Both the position numbers and the translations under genes were made by a program. From positions 434,001 to 498,000 of the forward strand of contig OZ243953.1 in the NCBI GenBank assembly GCA_965214475.1: a DNA stretch of 64,000 nucleotides. The letters run 5' to 3'. The stretch is from SIRX01 sp965214475 (GTDB lineage Bacteria > Actinomycetota > Rubrobacteria > Rubrobacterales > Rubrobacteraceae). Every line of letters begins with the position of its first letter. Positions within the stretch are counted from its first letter, which is position 1. This document shows, piece after piece, positions 56,280 through 64,000 of this stretch. Under the pieces are notes generated by a model that saw only the letters and a list, made by a program, of their open reading frames with translations, was not told where the DNA came from and searched no databases.

Positions 56280-58083
56280 GGCAGAGTCCAGCCGTGTATC
56301 CCGTAAGAAAGCCAGCCGGTCTCGTGAAAACACCGGCTCCAAGGGAGATGCGCGGTCTGACTCGGGAGCTCGTGTTGTACCTTTCTCTCGCAAAAGCGGG
56401 AGGAGGGCTTACGCATCACGTAATCGTTCCTCGCGAAGAACTGCAACGCCCAAGGTCCGCGAAGTCGGTAGGCAGAGGCTAAAGATTGTGCTAGTCGCGG
56501 TTGCGATTGCCGGCCTGCTGCTTTGTGGCCGCGCAGTCTACTTGATTGTGGCCGAAGGAGATGGGTTACAGGCTCTGGCCGCTGAGCAACCTACGGAAAC
56601 ACAGGATGTCGCCAGCGGCCGGGGCGATATTCTGACGGCAGATGGCAGGAGGCTCGCGACTAGCCTGGACCGCTATCGCTTAGTCGCTACGCCCTACCAG
56701 ATAGAGGAACCCGCTGAAGTCGCATCCAAATTATTTGAAGTGGCCGGCTCTGAGCTTGGACAAACGGAAAAGCAGATCACCTCCGAACTCACCGAACGCG
56801 ATGCTCAGGGCAATCTGGGCGGGTATAGCGTCATAGGCTCTGTCGAACCTCAGACAGCGGCGAAGATTCAGGAATTGTCCTTCGAGGGCCTGACACTCTT
56901 TCCAACTTCGGTGAGAGCCTATCCGGACGACCAGCTCGCCAGCCAGAGTGCGGGGTATCTTGGGGACGATGGTGAGCCTTTCGGAGGAATAGAGGCCCGG
57001 TACGACGAGAAGTTGAAGAGTGGACAGGACGTAAAAGTAACCATCGACGCCGCCGTACAGCAACAACTTGAGAAAGAGCTGCAGGGAGTGATCGAGGGGC
57101 ACGGGGCGAAGGACACCCTCGGCCTGGTGATGCGGATCGACGATGGAGCCGTTGTCGCCCTCGCCGGTGCGCCCACCTTCGATAACAACGAATTTCAGGA
57201 GTCTGATCCCGAACTTCAGCGCAATCGTATTCTCACTGATCCCTACGAGCCGGGCTCGACCTTCAAGCCGTTTAACATGGCGGCGGCCCTCGAAGAAGAA
57301 GCGGTCTCCACCGAGAGCTGGTTCACGGTTCCCGACAACATACAAGTCGCCGACAGGGTGATCTACGACTCCGAACCACACGAAGTAAAGACAATGCAGC
57401 CTAAAGACATCCTCGAACAATCCAGCAACGTCGGCACCATACAGGTCGCCCAGCAACTCGGCGGAGATAAGCTCGAAGATTACATTCGGCGTTTCGGTTT
57501 TGGTGAGCCTACCGGCCTGGATCTTTGGGGAGAGGATCCCGGCGTAGTACCCGCTTACGAAGATTGGAGTGGGTCCTCGATAGGCAACATTCCTATCGGG
57601 CAGGGGCTTACGGTAACCCCACTTCAGCTCGTTGCCGGTTACGCGGCGCTCATCAACGGCGGCACCAAAGTAGAGCCTCACATAGCCCAGGGTGCTGGAG
57701 TGTCGGAACCCGGCGAACGGGTGATAAGCCGTGAAACCTCGGATATAGTACGCGGGATGTTACAAAACGTGGTCGAAAACGGCTCGGGCCACTTAGCCCA
57801 AATACCCGGCTATACGGTGGGCGGCAAGACCGGAACCTCCCAGAAAGTAGATCCCGAGACCGGGGCTTACGCTTTTAAACACATTGCTTCATTTATCGGG
57901 TTCGCACCCGCTTCGGACCCGGAATACGTAGCCCTTATCATCGCCGACGAACCCCAAACCGAATACTGGGGCGAAGTGGTCGCCGCCCCGGCTTTCCAAC
58001 GGCTCATGAGCTTTACGCTCGTTTACTACAATGTACCCCCGGATCGCCAAGAACCCTCTCAGCAAGAAGGCGCGTTCGAGTGA
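56245..58083 (+). CDS. ftsI: Division transpeptidase FtsI (PBP3, class B)
   Basis: This penicillin-binding protein of about 612 residues crosslinks septal peptidoglycan together with FtsW. A long basic cytoplasmic region (about 1-75, rich in Arg, Ser and Lys) precedes one membrane span (about 80-100). The PBP dimerisation domain begins ASGRGDILTADGR. The transpeptidase motifs are the SxxK motif in GSTFKPFN (about residue 337), the SxN motif in QSSNVG, and the KTG motif in GGKTGTSQK (about 527). No PASTA domain is present. ATG 56245 is preferred; ATG 56233 has its GGGAGG too close. It overlaps murF by 4 nt; murE, usual at this place, is absent. Confidence 0.94.
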   Translation: MADKRYRRAPGKAESSRVSRKKASRSRENTGSKGDARSDSGARVVPFSRKSGRRAYASRNRSSRRTATPKVREVGRQRLKIVLVAVAIAGLLLCGRAVYLIVAEGDGLQALAAEQPTETQDVASGRGDILTADGRRLATSLDRYRLVATPYQIEEPAEVASKLFEVAGSELGQTEKQITSELTERDAQGNLGGYSVIGSVEPQTAAKIQELSFEGLTLFPTSVRAYPDDQLASQSAGYLGDDGEPFGGIEARYDEKLKSGQDVKVTIDAAVQQQLEKELQGVIEGHGAKDTLGLVMRIDDGAVVALAGAPTFDNNEFQESDPELQRNRILTDPYEPGSTFKPFNMAAALEEEAVSTESWFTVPDNIQVADRVIYDSEPHEVKTMQPKDILEQSSNVGTIQVAQQLGGDKLEDYIRRFGFGEPTGLDLWGEDPGVVPAYEDWSGSSIGNIPIGQGLTVTPLQLVAGYAALINGGTKVEPHIAQGAGVSEPGERVISRETSDIVRGMLQNVVENGSGHLAQIPGYTVGGKTGTSQKVDPETGAYAFKHIASFIGFAPASDPEYVALIIADEPQTEYWGEVVAAPAFQRLMSFTLVYYNVPPDRQEPSQQEGAFE

Positions 58084-59459
58084 AAGCCGTCACCCTAAAA
58101 GATGTGGCCCAGATTATCGGGGGCACGCTAGTGAGTGGCGACGGCGAAGCCTTAGTTCGAGGAGCGGCCGTAGATTCGCGGTCAATACGGCCGTCTCAGT
58201 TGTTCTTTGCCCTCCGGGGCCAGACAGACGGTGCGAATTTTGCCCCCGAAGCTCATTTGCGCCGTGCAGGGGCGACGGTGGCGGACCGGCCTCTAGACGT
58301 TCCTACCGTTGTCGTCGAGGATCCACTACATGCTCTTCAGAAGCTCGCCCGATGGAGCATCTCCCACGAGCCGGAGTCATCGCCTAAAGTCGTCGGCATT
58401 ACAGGGAGCGTTGGCAAGACCACGACAAAGGACGCGCTGGCGACTATTTTGCGCTTTGCCGGGAAAAAAGTTTGCGCGACTGAAGGAAACTTCAACAACG
58501 AGATCGGCCTTCCACTGACGGTTCTTTCAGCAGGAGAGCGAACAGAGGTCTTGGTCCTCGAAATGGGTGCCACACATACCGGGGACGTAGCAGCTCTCTG
58601 CGATATAGCGCCGCCACAGTTAGGAATCCTGACGGCGATCGCACCGGTACATCTGGACTCCTTCGGAAATCTGCAAGCTCTGGCCGCGGCCAAAGGAGAA
58701 CTCGCCCGCGCCCTTCCGAAAGACGGAGGTTTCGTTGCTCCAGCCGGGGTACCAGAAGCCGCTGTGGCAAAAGACAGAACCTTCAGTCAACGGATAAACT
58801 TCTCCAGTGGGGCCGCAGATGATGTTCAGCTTTGGGTCTCTAAGGTTGAAGAACAAGATGAAGGTTTGAGTTTCGTGGTTCACTGGGGAAAAGAGTCGAC
58901 GGAAGTTCGCGTTCCGATCTTCGGCACGCACCTTATAGAGCCGCTGCTGGCGGCGTTTGGAGGGGCTCTTTGTCTGGGAATGGAACTAAAGGATTGCGTT
59001 ACAGGAATATCCCGCATAAAGCGAACGGGTCTTAGGGGCGATGTTTATCGGTTGCGAGAGGATATCGTAGTTTACGACGATTCTTACAACGCATCTCCGA
59101 AAGCTATGGAAGCGGTATTGCGTTACGGGGCGGATCAGGCGCGCCGGCAAGAGCGACGCTTTGTAGCTGTTCTGGGCAGCATGTTCGAGCTTGGACCAGA
59201 TGCCCGCGCTTATCATCGGGAAACGGGCAAAATAGCCGCAGAAGTCGGTGTAGACTTGTTGGTGGGGGTAGGAGAAGAAGCCCGCTGGTACGCTGAAACG
59301 TTCTCCGGCAAAACTCTTTTATATGATAACGCAACGTCGGCTGCTAAAGGGTTGCAAGAAGCCTTGCGAGGTAGCGAATACGTGATCGTCAAAGGTTCGA
59401 GAGGCATCAAACTCGACGCTCTCACAGTTGAGCTAAGGGAGAGATTGGCCCTTGTTTAG
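58080..59459 (+). CDS. murF: UDP-MurNAc-tripeptide-D-Ala-D-Ala ligase
   Basis: This 459-residue Mur ligase adds D-Ala-D-Ala to the UDP-MurNAc tripeptide. The N-terminal MurF substrate domain has VDSRSIRPSQLFFALRG; the P-loop is VGITGSVGKTTTKD near residue 109; TEGNFNNEIGLPLTVL and LEMGATHTGDVA follow. The C-terminal domain contains DDSYNASPKAMEAVL. These are MurF, not MurE, features: there is no meso-DAP/Lys recognition motif (DNPR-type). GTG start overlapping the ftsI stop. Confidence 0.95.
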   Translation: MKAVTLKDVAQIIGGTLVSGDGEALVRGAAVDSRSIRPSQLFFALRGQTDGANFAPEAHLRRAGATVADRPLDVPTVVVEDPLHALQKLARWSISHEPESSPKVVGITGSVGKTTTKDALATILRFAGKKVCATEGNFNNEIGLPLTVLSAGERTEVLVLEMGATHTGDVAALCDIAPPQLGILTAIAPVHLDSFGNLQALAAAKGELARALPKDGGFVAPAGVPEAAVAKDRTFSQRINFSSGAADDVQLWVSKVEEQDEGLSFVVHWGKESTEVRVPIFGTHLIEPLLAAFGGALCLGMELKDCVTGISRIKRTGLRGDVYRLREDIVVYDDSYNASPKAMEAVLRYGADQARRQERRFVAVLGSMFELGPDARAYHRETGKIAAEVGVDLLVGVGEEARWYAETFSGKTLLYDNATSAAKGLQEALRGSEYVIVKGSRGIKLDALTVELRERLALV

Positions 59460-60450
59460 CGTTGTATTAGGTGCAAGTATAGCTTTCATAGTAACGGTAA
59501 CCCTCGGAACCACGTTTATTGATTACCTGCAAGTGCGAAAGTTTGGGCAGTTCGTGAGGGAAGAGGGGCCGCAGACGCATCTGGTCAAAGCTGGGACGCC
59601 GACGATGGGCGGTGTTTTGATGCTGGTAGGGCTGTTGGCCGCGCTGCTCGTAGTCGCGCAGCCTAACGTCAGGACTTTTACTACGCTGTTGCTGATCTCT
59701 GCGGCGGCCGGAATAGGACTCTACGATGATTGGCAGAAAATCTCTGCCCGCAAACCAGAGGGGTTGAGCGCCCGGTACAAGTTTTTGTTGTTGACGTTGG
59801 CGGTAGTGCTGGCTGACTTTCTCGCGCTACGCTACGTCGGGGTAACTCAGAACCTGATCGTACCCGGCTGGGACCGCAACTTGGTGCTCGGGAGTGGAAT
59901 AATCGGTATCGCGTTGTTTAGTGGCTTCCTGCTGTTGGTCATAGTCGGTACGACTAACGCGGTCAACCTTACGGACGGTTTGGATGGACTCGCCGCTGGG
60001 GCTGGGGCCATCTCGCTGCTGGTTTATACGGCGATAGCGTTTCTGGAGCGCCAGTATGATGTTGCCATCATCTGCGGGGCCATGGTCGGGGCGCTTATCG
60101 GCTTTCTTTGGTACAACTCGCATCCGGCCCAGATTTTCATGGGGGATACGGGCTCTTTGGCTATAGGTGGCGTGCTGGCTGCCGCGGCGGTCTTGACCAA
60201 AACAGAGCTGTTGTTGCCGATAATCGGTGGCCTGTTTGTTATAGAGGCGTTGTCGGTGATCATCCAGTACAGCGTCTGGAGGTTGAGCGGACGGAAGCGC
60301 CGGGTCTTCAAGATGGCCCCAATACACCACCACTTCGAGATGTCTGGCTGGCAGGAAAACAAGATCGTTGTGCGGTTCTGGATCCTGCAGATCGCCTTCG
60401 CTTCAACGGGTTTTGTCCTCTACTACCTCTTTCTCTACAGTAAGGTATGA
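59452..60450 (+). CDS. mraY: Phospho-MurNAc-pentapeptide transferase (lipid I synthesis)
   Basis: The 332-residue protein has about ten membrane spans and transfers phospho-MurNAc-pentapeptide to undecaprenyl phosphate. Conserved cytoplasmic motifs: KAGTPTMGGVLM, YDDWQKISARKPEGLSAR, NAVNLTDGLDGLAAG with the catalytic Asp residues, FMGDTGSLAIGG and APIHHHFEMSGW. TTG start inside the end of murF; 4-nt overlap with murD (ATGA). Confidence 0.96.
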   Translation: MFSVVLGASIAFIVTVTLGTTFIDYLQVRKFGQFVREEGPQTHLVKAGTPTMGGVLMLVGLLAALLVVAQPNVRTFTTLLLISAAAGIGLYDDWQKISARKPEGLSARYKFLLLTLAVVLADFLALRYVGVTQNLIVPGWDRNLVLGSGIIGIALFSGFLLLVIVGTTNAVNLTDGLDGLAAGAGAISLLVYTAIAFLERQYDVAIICGAMVGALIGFLWYNSHPAQIFMGDTGSLAIGGVLAAAAVLTKTELLLPIIGGLFVIEALSVIIQYSVWRLSGRKRRVFKMAPIHHHFEMSGWQENKIVVRFWILQIAFASTGFVLYYLFLYSKV

Positions 60451-61796
60451 GGAGTTTGGGTGCAGTGAAAAACCTTGTTTATGGACTGGGAGAATCGGGA
60501 CTCTCTGCCGTTCGGGCATTGCTCGAGAACGGCCAAGAAGTCCTCGCAGCGGATTCCCAAGATACCGAGTGTTTGCGGAAAGCTCTGGCAGACCTTGGCG
60601 TGCAAGGGCGGTTTGCAGCGGGGACAGAGGTTCTGGAAGGTATTGACCGGGTCGTTGTTAGCCCGGGAATTAGTCCGCAGGAGCCTGTTCTAGAAGCCGC
60701 TGAGGCTAGAAATATTCCAATCATCTCGGAAGTGGCTTTGGGGCTTGAGTTGCTCGGTCCGGACGTAAAGGTAGTAGGGATAACCGGGACCAACGGCAAA
60801 ACTACGGTAGTAGACATGATCCAGACAATCCTATCCGAGGCGGGTTTGCCGCATACAGTGGCGGGGAATTCGTGGCGGGCCCTAACGAGTTGTTTGGAAA
60901 AGGCGCGGAGTACGGGTGTACTCATCTTGGAAGTTTCATCCTTTCAACTTCACTATCTGGAGAACGCAGGATTCGACGTTTCAGCTCTTCTTAACGTGAG
61001 GCCGGATCACCTGAACTGGCATCGCTCGTTTGATGAATACGTTGCGGACAAAATCCGTGTTTTCGATGGACAGGGAGCAGCAGGCTTATCACTCGTCAAC
61101 GCCTCCGACCCTATTGGGTCTGCCGCCGCCACGGAGTTTCGCTCAGAGACCCTGATAATCGGTAAGGAAGGCACAGGCGTTCGAGATGACACCCTGGTCC
61201 TTCACGATGAGGTACTCGCGTCTTGCTCAGAGTTGAAGTTTGCAGGTAAGCACAACTACGAAAACGCACTCTTTGCGGCTTCTGCATCGGAAAGATTGGG
61301 CGTCCCGCCAAAAGACATCCGTCACGGCTTGATGAACTATCGACTCAAGCCGCATAGGATGGAGTTAGTGGAGGAGCGCGAAGGGGTCTCCTACGTGGAC
61401 GATTCGAAGGCGACAAACCCGGCTGCCGCCGCGGCCGCGTTAGAAAGCTCCAAAGCCCCCGTTGTGCTAATTCTCGGTGGATCTAAGAAAGAAACCGAAT
61501 TTGCCGAGATACTGCCCCATCTGGAGTTGTGTCGGGTTGTAGTTTGCCAGGGTGAGGCTGGCGGTGTGATCTCAGAGTATCTGATCGGGGCCGGGTGGGG
61601 TAGGGTCGTCTACCGGGCACAAGATCTCTCGCGGGCCGTGAAGATTTGTGACGAGCTGTCACAGCCCGGAGATACTGTGCTTTTATCGCCGGGTTGCGCT
61701 AGTTTCGATCAGTTTACGGGTTACGAAGAGCGCGGCCGGGTCTTTTCCCGTCTGGTAACGGGAGGTCGAGAAACCCAAAAGGCAGTTCGTAGTTGA
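60447..61796 (+). CDS. murD: UDP-MurNAc-L-alanine:D-glutamate ligase
   Basis: This 449-residue Mur ligase adds D-Glu to UDP-MurNAc-L-Ala. The N-terminal Rossmann-type domain begins KNLVYGLGESGLSAVRALL. The P-loop is GITGTNGKTTVVDM near residue 111. EVSSFQLHYLE, LNVRPDHLNWHRSFDEY and KLRPHRM-like YRLKPHRMELVEE follow, with YVDDSKATNPAAA in the C-terminal domain and LLSPGCASFDQF near the end. Overlaps mraY and ftsW by 4 nt each. Confidence 0.96.
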   Translation: MRSLGAVKNLVYGLGESGLSAVRALLENGQEVLAADSQDTECLRKALADLGVQGRFAAGTEVLEGIDRVVVSPGISPQEPVLEAAEARNIPIISEVALGLELLGPDVKVVGITGTNGKTTVVDMIQTILSEAGLPHTVAGNSWRALTSCLEKARSTGVLILEVSSFQLHYLENAGFDVSALLNVRPDHLNWHRSFDEYVADKIRVFDGQGAAGLSLVNASDPIGSAAATEFRSETLIIGKEGTGVRDDTLVLHDEVLASCSELKFAGKHNYENALFAASASERLGVPPKDIRHGLMNYRLKPHRMELVEEREGVSYVDDSKATNPAAAAAALESSKAPVVLILGGSKKETEFAEILPHLELCRVVVCQGEAGGVISEYLIGAGWGRVVYRAQDLSRAVKICDELSQPGDTVLLSPGCASFDQFTGYEERGRVFSRLVTGGRETQKAVRS

Positions 61797-62983
61797 CTAG
61801 CTTGCGAACGAATTTATTGTGGGTGACGCTGGCGCTCTCGTTGCTGGGGCTCGTGATGATCTACTCTGCAACTTACAGGGAGTTTGGCGCGCACTATCTC
61901 TTTCTTCGTGCCGGACACATAGGTTTGGGTGTCGTTGCTTTTCTGGTTGCGAGCCGTGTGAGGTATACAGCCTGGCGTCGTCTGTCTCCGCTGCTGTATA
62001 TCGTTGTGCTAGCCAGTCTGGTTCTGGTCCTCGTTCCCGGTATTGGAGTAGAAGTTGGCGGGGCGCGAAGGTGGTTCGACCTCGGGATGATCAGCCTGCA
62101 GCCCGCAGAGTTTGCGAAGGTGGCGGCGGTTATCGTTCTGAGTTGCGCCGTGTCTCGCTTCGGTACCGGCTCCGGCCTGCCGCTGGGACCGTTGCTGGGT
62201 GTTGGGTTGCTCTTTTTGCTGGTGGTGTTGGAGCCGGATTTCGGGACTTCCGTAGTTCTTCTAACCGGCGTAGCCGGAGTCCTATGGGCGTCGGAGGTTA
62301 GGACGCGGGACCTGTTGGTTGTCAGTGGGGTAGCCGCTACCGGTCTGATCGGGGTAATGTGGCTCGAGCCGTATCGCCGGGAGCGATTCATGACCTTCCT
62401 GGACCCCTGGGCCGCATCGGAGGGTTCCGGCTACCAGATAGTGCAGTCTCTAGTGGCTATCCAGAGCGGCGACTTCTTCGGATCCGGGGCCGGTTCGGGG
62501 GGACAGGGGATCGTCATACCCGAAGTGCAGACGGATATGATCTTTGCCCTAATTGGTGAAGAGTTTGGGCTGCTCGGGATGATCGCCGTTATCGGAGCCT
62601 TCTGTTTTGTCGCGATCGCAGGATTCCGGATAGCGTTGCTGGCCCCATCGGTTATGGCCCGCTGCTTGGCCGCGGGTCTCGCTACTATGCTGGCCGCACA
62701 GGCGATCTTCAATATCGGGGCGGCGATGAACGTTTTGCCGCTAGCTGGCATGACGCTGCCGTTTATCAGCTACGGGGGGTCTAGCCTGATAGTCTCATTC
62801 GTAGCCGTTGGTATTCTCTATCGAATTTCGGAGGACAGTGAACGAGCAAGAGAGGCCAAACCTCGCCCAGGACAACCCCAAAGAGGCAAGAAACCTAGCA
62901 GGAGAAACACACCCAGCGCGGATATTGATAGCCGGCGGCGGTACCGGGGGGCACGCCATTCCCGCGCTCTGCGTGGCGGATAA
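61793..62983 (+). CDS. ftsW: SEDS division glycosyltransferase FtsW
   Basis: This 396-residue SEDS protein polymerises septal glycan with FtsI. About ten membrane spans; motifs GARRWFDLGMISLQPAEFAKV, LEPDFGTSVVLL, VQTDMIFALIGEEFGLLG and LPFISYGGSSLIVSF. The cytoplasmic tail (after about residue 345) is basic and low-complexity (Arg, Pro, Lys). It is encoded by DNA that is also read, in another frame, as the N-terminus of MurG. The start is TTG. Confidence 0.93.
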   Translation: MTSLRTNLLWVTLALSLLGLVMIYSATYREFGAHYLFLRAGHIGLGVVAFLVASRVRYTAWRRLSPLLYIVVLASLVLVLVPGIGVEVGGARRWFDLGMISLQPAEFAKVAAVIVLSCAVSRFGTGSGLPLGPLLGVGLLFLLVVLEPDFGTSVVLLTGVAGVLWASEVRTRDLLVVSGVAATGLIGVMWLEPYRRERFMTFLDPWAASEGSGYQIVQSLVAIQSGDFFGSGAGSGGQGIVIPEVQTDMIFALIGEEFGLLGMIAVIGAFCFVAIAGFRIALLAPSVMARCLAAGLATMLAAQAIFNIGAAMNVLPLAGMTLPFISYGGSSLIVSFVAVGILYRISEDSERAREAKPRPGQPQRGKKPSRRNTPSADIDSRRRYRGARHSRALRGG

Positions 62984-63971
62984 TTTGCGAGAGAGAGGCG
63001 CTACGGTGGAGTTTGTGGGAGCGGCTTCGGGCATAGAAGCAGACCTCGTGCCCGAGGCGGGCTACAAGTTGCACACTCTTCCGCTCAAAGCTCTCGCCGG
63101 AGGGCCCATAGCGCGCGGCCGGGCGGCACTGCTATTTCTGCGCGCTTTCGGGCGTTGCAGAACTCTTATCAAGGAGTTTGGGCCGGGAGCGGTCCTCGGG
63201 GTTGGTGGTTACGCTAGTGCCCCAGTGGTTGTGGCGGCGAGCACCATGGGGACGCCGACTTTCCTGCACGAACAAAACTCGGTGCCCGGAAGAGTTAACC
63301 GTTTCTCTGGTCGGTTTAGTAACGAGGTCTTGATGACTTTCCCCGAGGCCGCCAAACATCTGAGAGATACCAACTTGGTTGGAATGCCAACCCGTAGGGA
63401 AATGTTCGTCTCCTCCAGGGAAGAATCCCTCGAACAGTTGGGTTTAGAGCCGCCGGTAGTGTTGATCTTTGGTGGGAGCGGCGGAGCACTTAGAATAAAC
63501 TTGGCGGCTGCAGAAGCTTTCCGACAAGAGACCCCATATACGGTAGTCCAGGTAGCAGGCAGACGCGACTTTTCCCGGCTCTCAACAAACAACCCGCGCC
63601 ATCACATTTTGGAGTACGTGGATGATATGTGGCATTATTTGGCCGCCGCCGATGTTGTTGTTATTAGATCCGGCGCCGGTTCGCTCTTCGATACCGCCAC
63701 AGTAGGCCGGGCATCAATATTGATCCCATACCCTTACGCGGCGGGAGACCACCAACTCCACAACGCCCGTTACTTTACCGAACGCCGCGCCGCGGAACTT
63801 CTCATGGACTCCGATGTAAGCCCCGAAATGTTGCGCCGTCGCATAGAAGACCTACTGGATGATAGAACGCGTCGTGAAAACCTGGCCGTCCGAATGAAGG
63901 CGCTAGCCACGCCGGAGGCGGCGGAGAGGGTTGCTGATACCTTGATACGCGCCGCAAACGAGAGGGAGTAA
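62838..63971 (+). CDS. murG: Lipid II synthase MurG (GlcNAc transferase)
   Basis: This GT28 glycosyltransferase of about 377 residues adds GlcNAc to lipid I. The N-terminal loop is ILIAGGGTGGHAIPAL, followed by GVGGYASAPVVVAA, HEQNSVPGRVNR, and the C-terminal UDP-GlcNAc site with FGGSGGALRIN, VIRSGAGSLFD and PYPYAAGDHQLHNARYF. GTG 62838 is preceded by GGAGGA (close, 3 nt). It gives about 29 residues before the conserved loop and a 146-nt overlap with ftsW. TTG 62925 would give the family-typical start but still overlaps ftsW by 59 nt. Confidence 0.93.
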   Translation: MNEQERPNLAQDNPKEARNLAGETHPARILIAGGGTGGHAIPALCVADNLRERGATVEFVGAASGIEADLVPEAGYKLHTLPLKALAGGPIARGRAALLFLRAFGRCRTLIKEFGPGAVLGVGGYASAPVVVAASTMGTPTFLHEQNSVPGRVNRFSGRFSNEVLMTFPEAAKHLRDTNLVGMPTRREMFVSSREESLEQLGLEPPVVLIFGGSGGALRINLAAAEAFRQETPYTVVQVAGRRDFSRLSTNNPRHHILEYVDDMWHYLAAADVVVIRSGAGSLFDTATVGRASILIPYPYAAGDHQLHNARYFTERRAAELLMDSDVSPEMLRRRIEDLLDDRTRRENLAVRMKALATPEAAERVADTLIRAANERE

Positions 63972-63972
63972 G

Positions 63973-64000
63973 ATGAATATTCACATGATAGGTATTGGCG
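63973..64000 (+). CDS. murC: Start of murC (UDP-MurNAc-L-alanine ligase), cut by the window end
   Basis: ATG 63973 follows the murG stop by 1 nt and has GAGGGAG upstream. The nine visible residues MNIHMIGIG match the N-terminal Rossmann loop start of MurC, and murC is the usual gene after murG in the dcw cluster. The rest is outside the window. Confidence 0.65.

Overview
The window is a stretch of bacterial chromosome, almost wholly housekeeping genes in long, tightly packed operons. The best guess is a deep-branching actinobacterium of the Rubrobacter type. The reasons are the gene order (tig-clpP-clpX-valS-folC, radC/mreBCD/rodA-rplU-rpmA-obg-nadD-rsfS, hrcA-dnaJ-rsmE ... era-recO-dgt, dnaG, then the dcw cluster), frequent GTG/TTG starts, and many promoters whose -10 box lies about 7 nt before the start codon (leaderless mRNAs, common in Actinobacteria). 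G+C looks moderate (about 55-60% by eye), lower than described Rubrobacter genomes, so the genus is inference.

Layout. 1-2.2 kb: end of a gluconate kinase gene and a GntP gluconate permease, with two palindromes around the promoter. 2.4-9.6 kb: tRNA-Leu, polA, rpsA, coaE, a lytic transglycosylase and uvrB. 9.7-13.7 kb: a CPBP membrane protein, an LCP cell-wall ligase and a CPA2 antiporter with TrkA domains. 13.8-23.4 kb: tRNA-Leu, tig-clpP-clpX-valS-folC, a 33-residue membrane protein, a zinc-ribbon membrane protein, ndk, maf and radC. 23.4-25.3 kb: a more A+T-rich two-gene island on the minus strand. It encodes close relatives of both the EcoRV endonuclease and the EcoRV methyltransferase, and sits between radC and mreB, which are usually neighbours.

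25.5-35.2 kb: mreBCD-rodA (no PBP2 gene), rplU-rpmA-obg-nadD-rsfS, tRNA-Ala, comEA, a short comEC and holA. 35.2-49.2 kb: rpsT (minus), lepA, hrcA-dnaJ-rsmE-HIT-yqeY-phoH-pgpH-ybeY-dgk/PAP2-cdd-era, then deoC-recO-dgt. 49.2-54.1 kb: ppc (minus), dnaG and two tRNAs. 54.5-64 kb: the division and cell-wall (dcw) cluster mraZ-rsmH-ftsL-ftsI-murF-mraY-murD-ftsW-murG-murC, which lacks murE at its usual place and is preceded by three regularly spaced MraZ boxes.

Most useful observations: the EcoRV-type restriction-modification pair; the MraZ operator and the apparent CTG start of mraZ; an apparent ATC start for phoH; the leaderless promoter pattern; absence of murE and mrdA from their usual places; a ComEC lacking its metallo-beta-lactamase domain; the out-of-frame ftsW/murG overlap; and small ORFs below 60 codons. 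I found no CRISPR array, transposon or rRNA gene.
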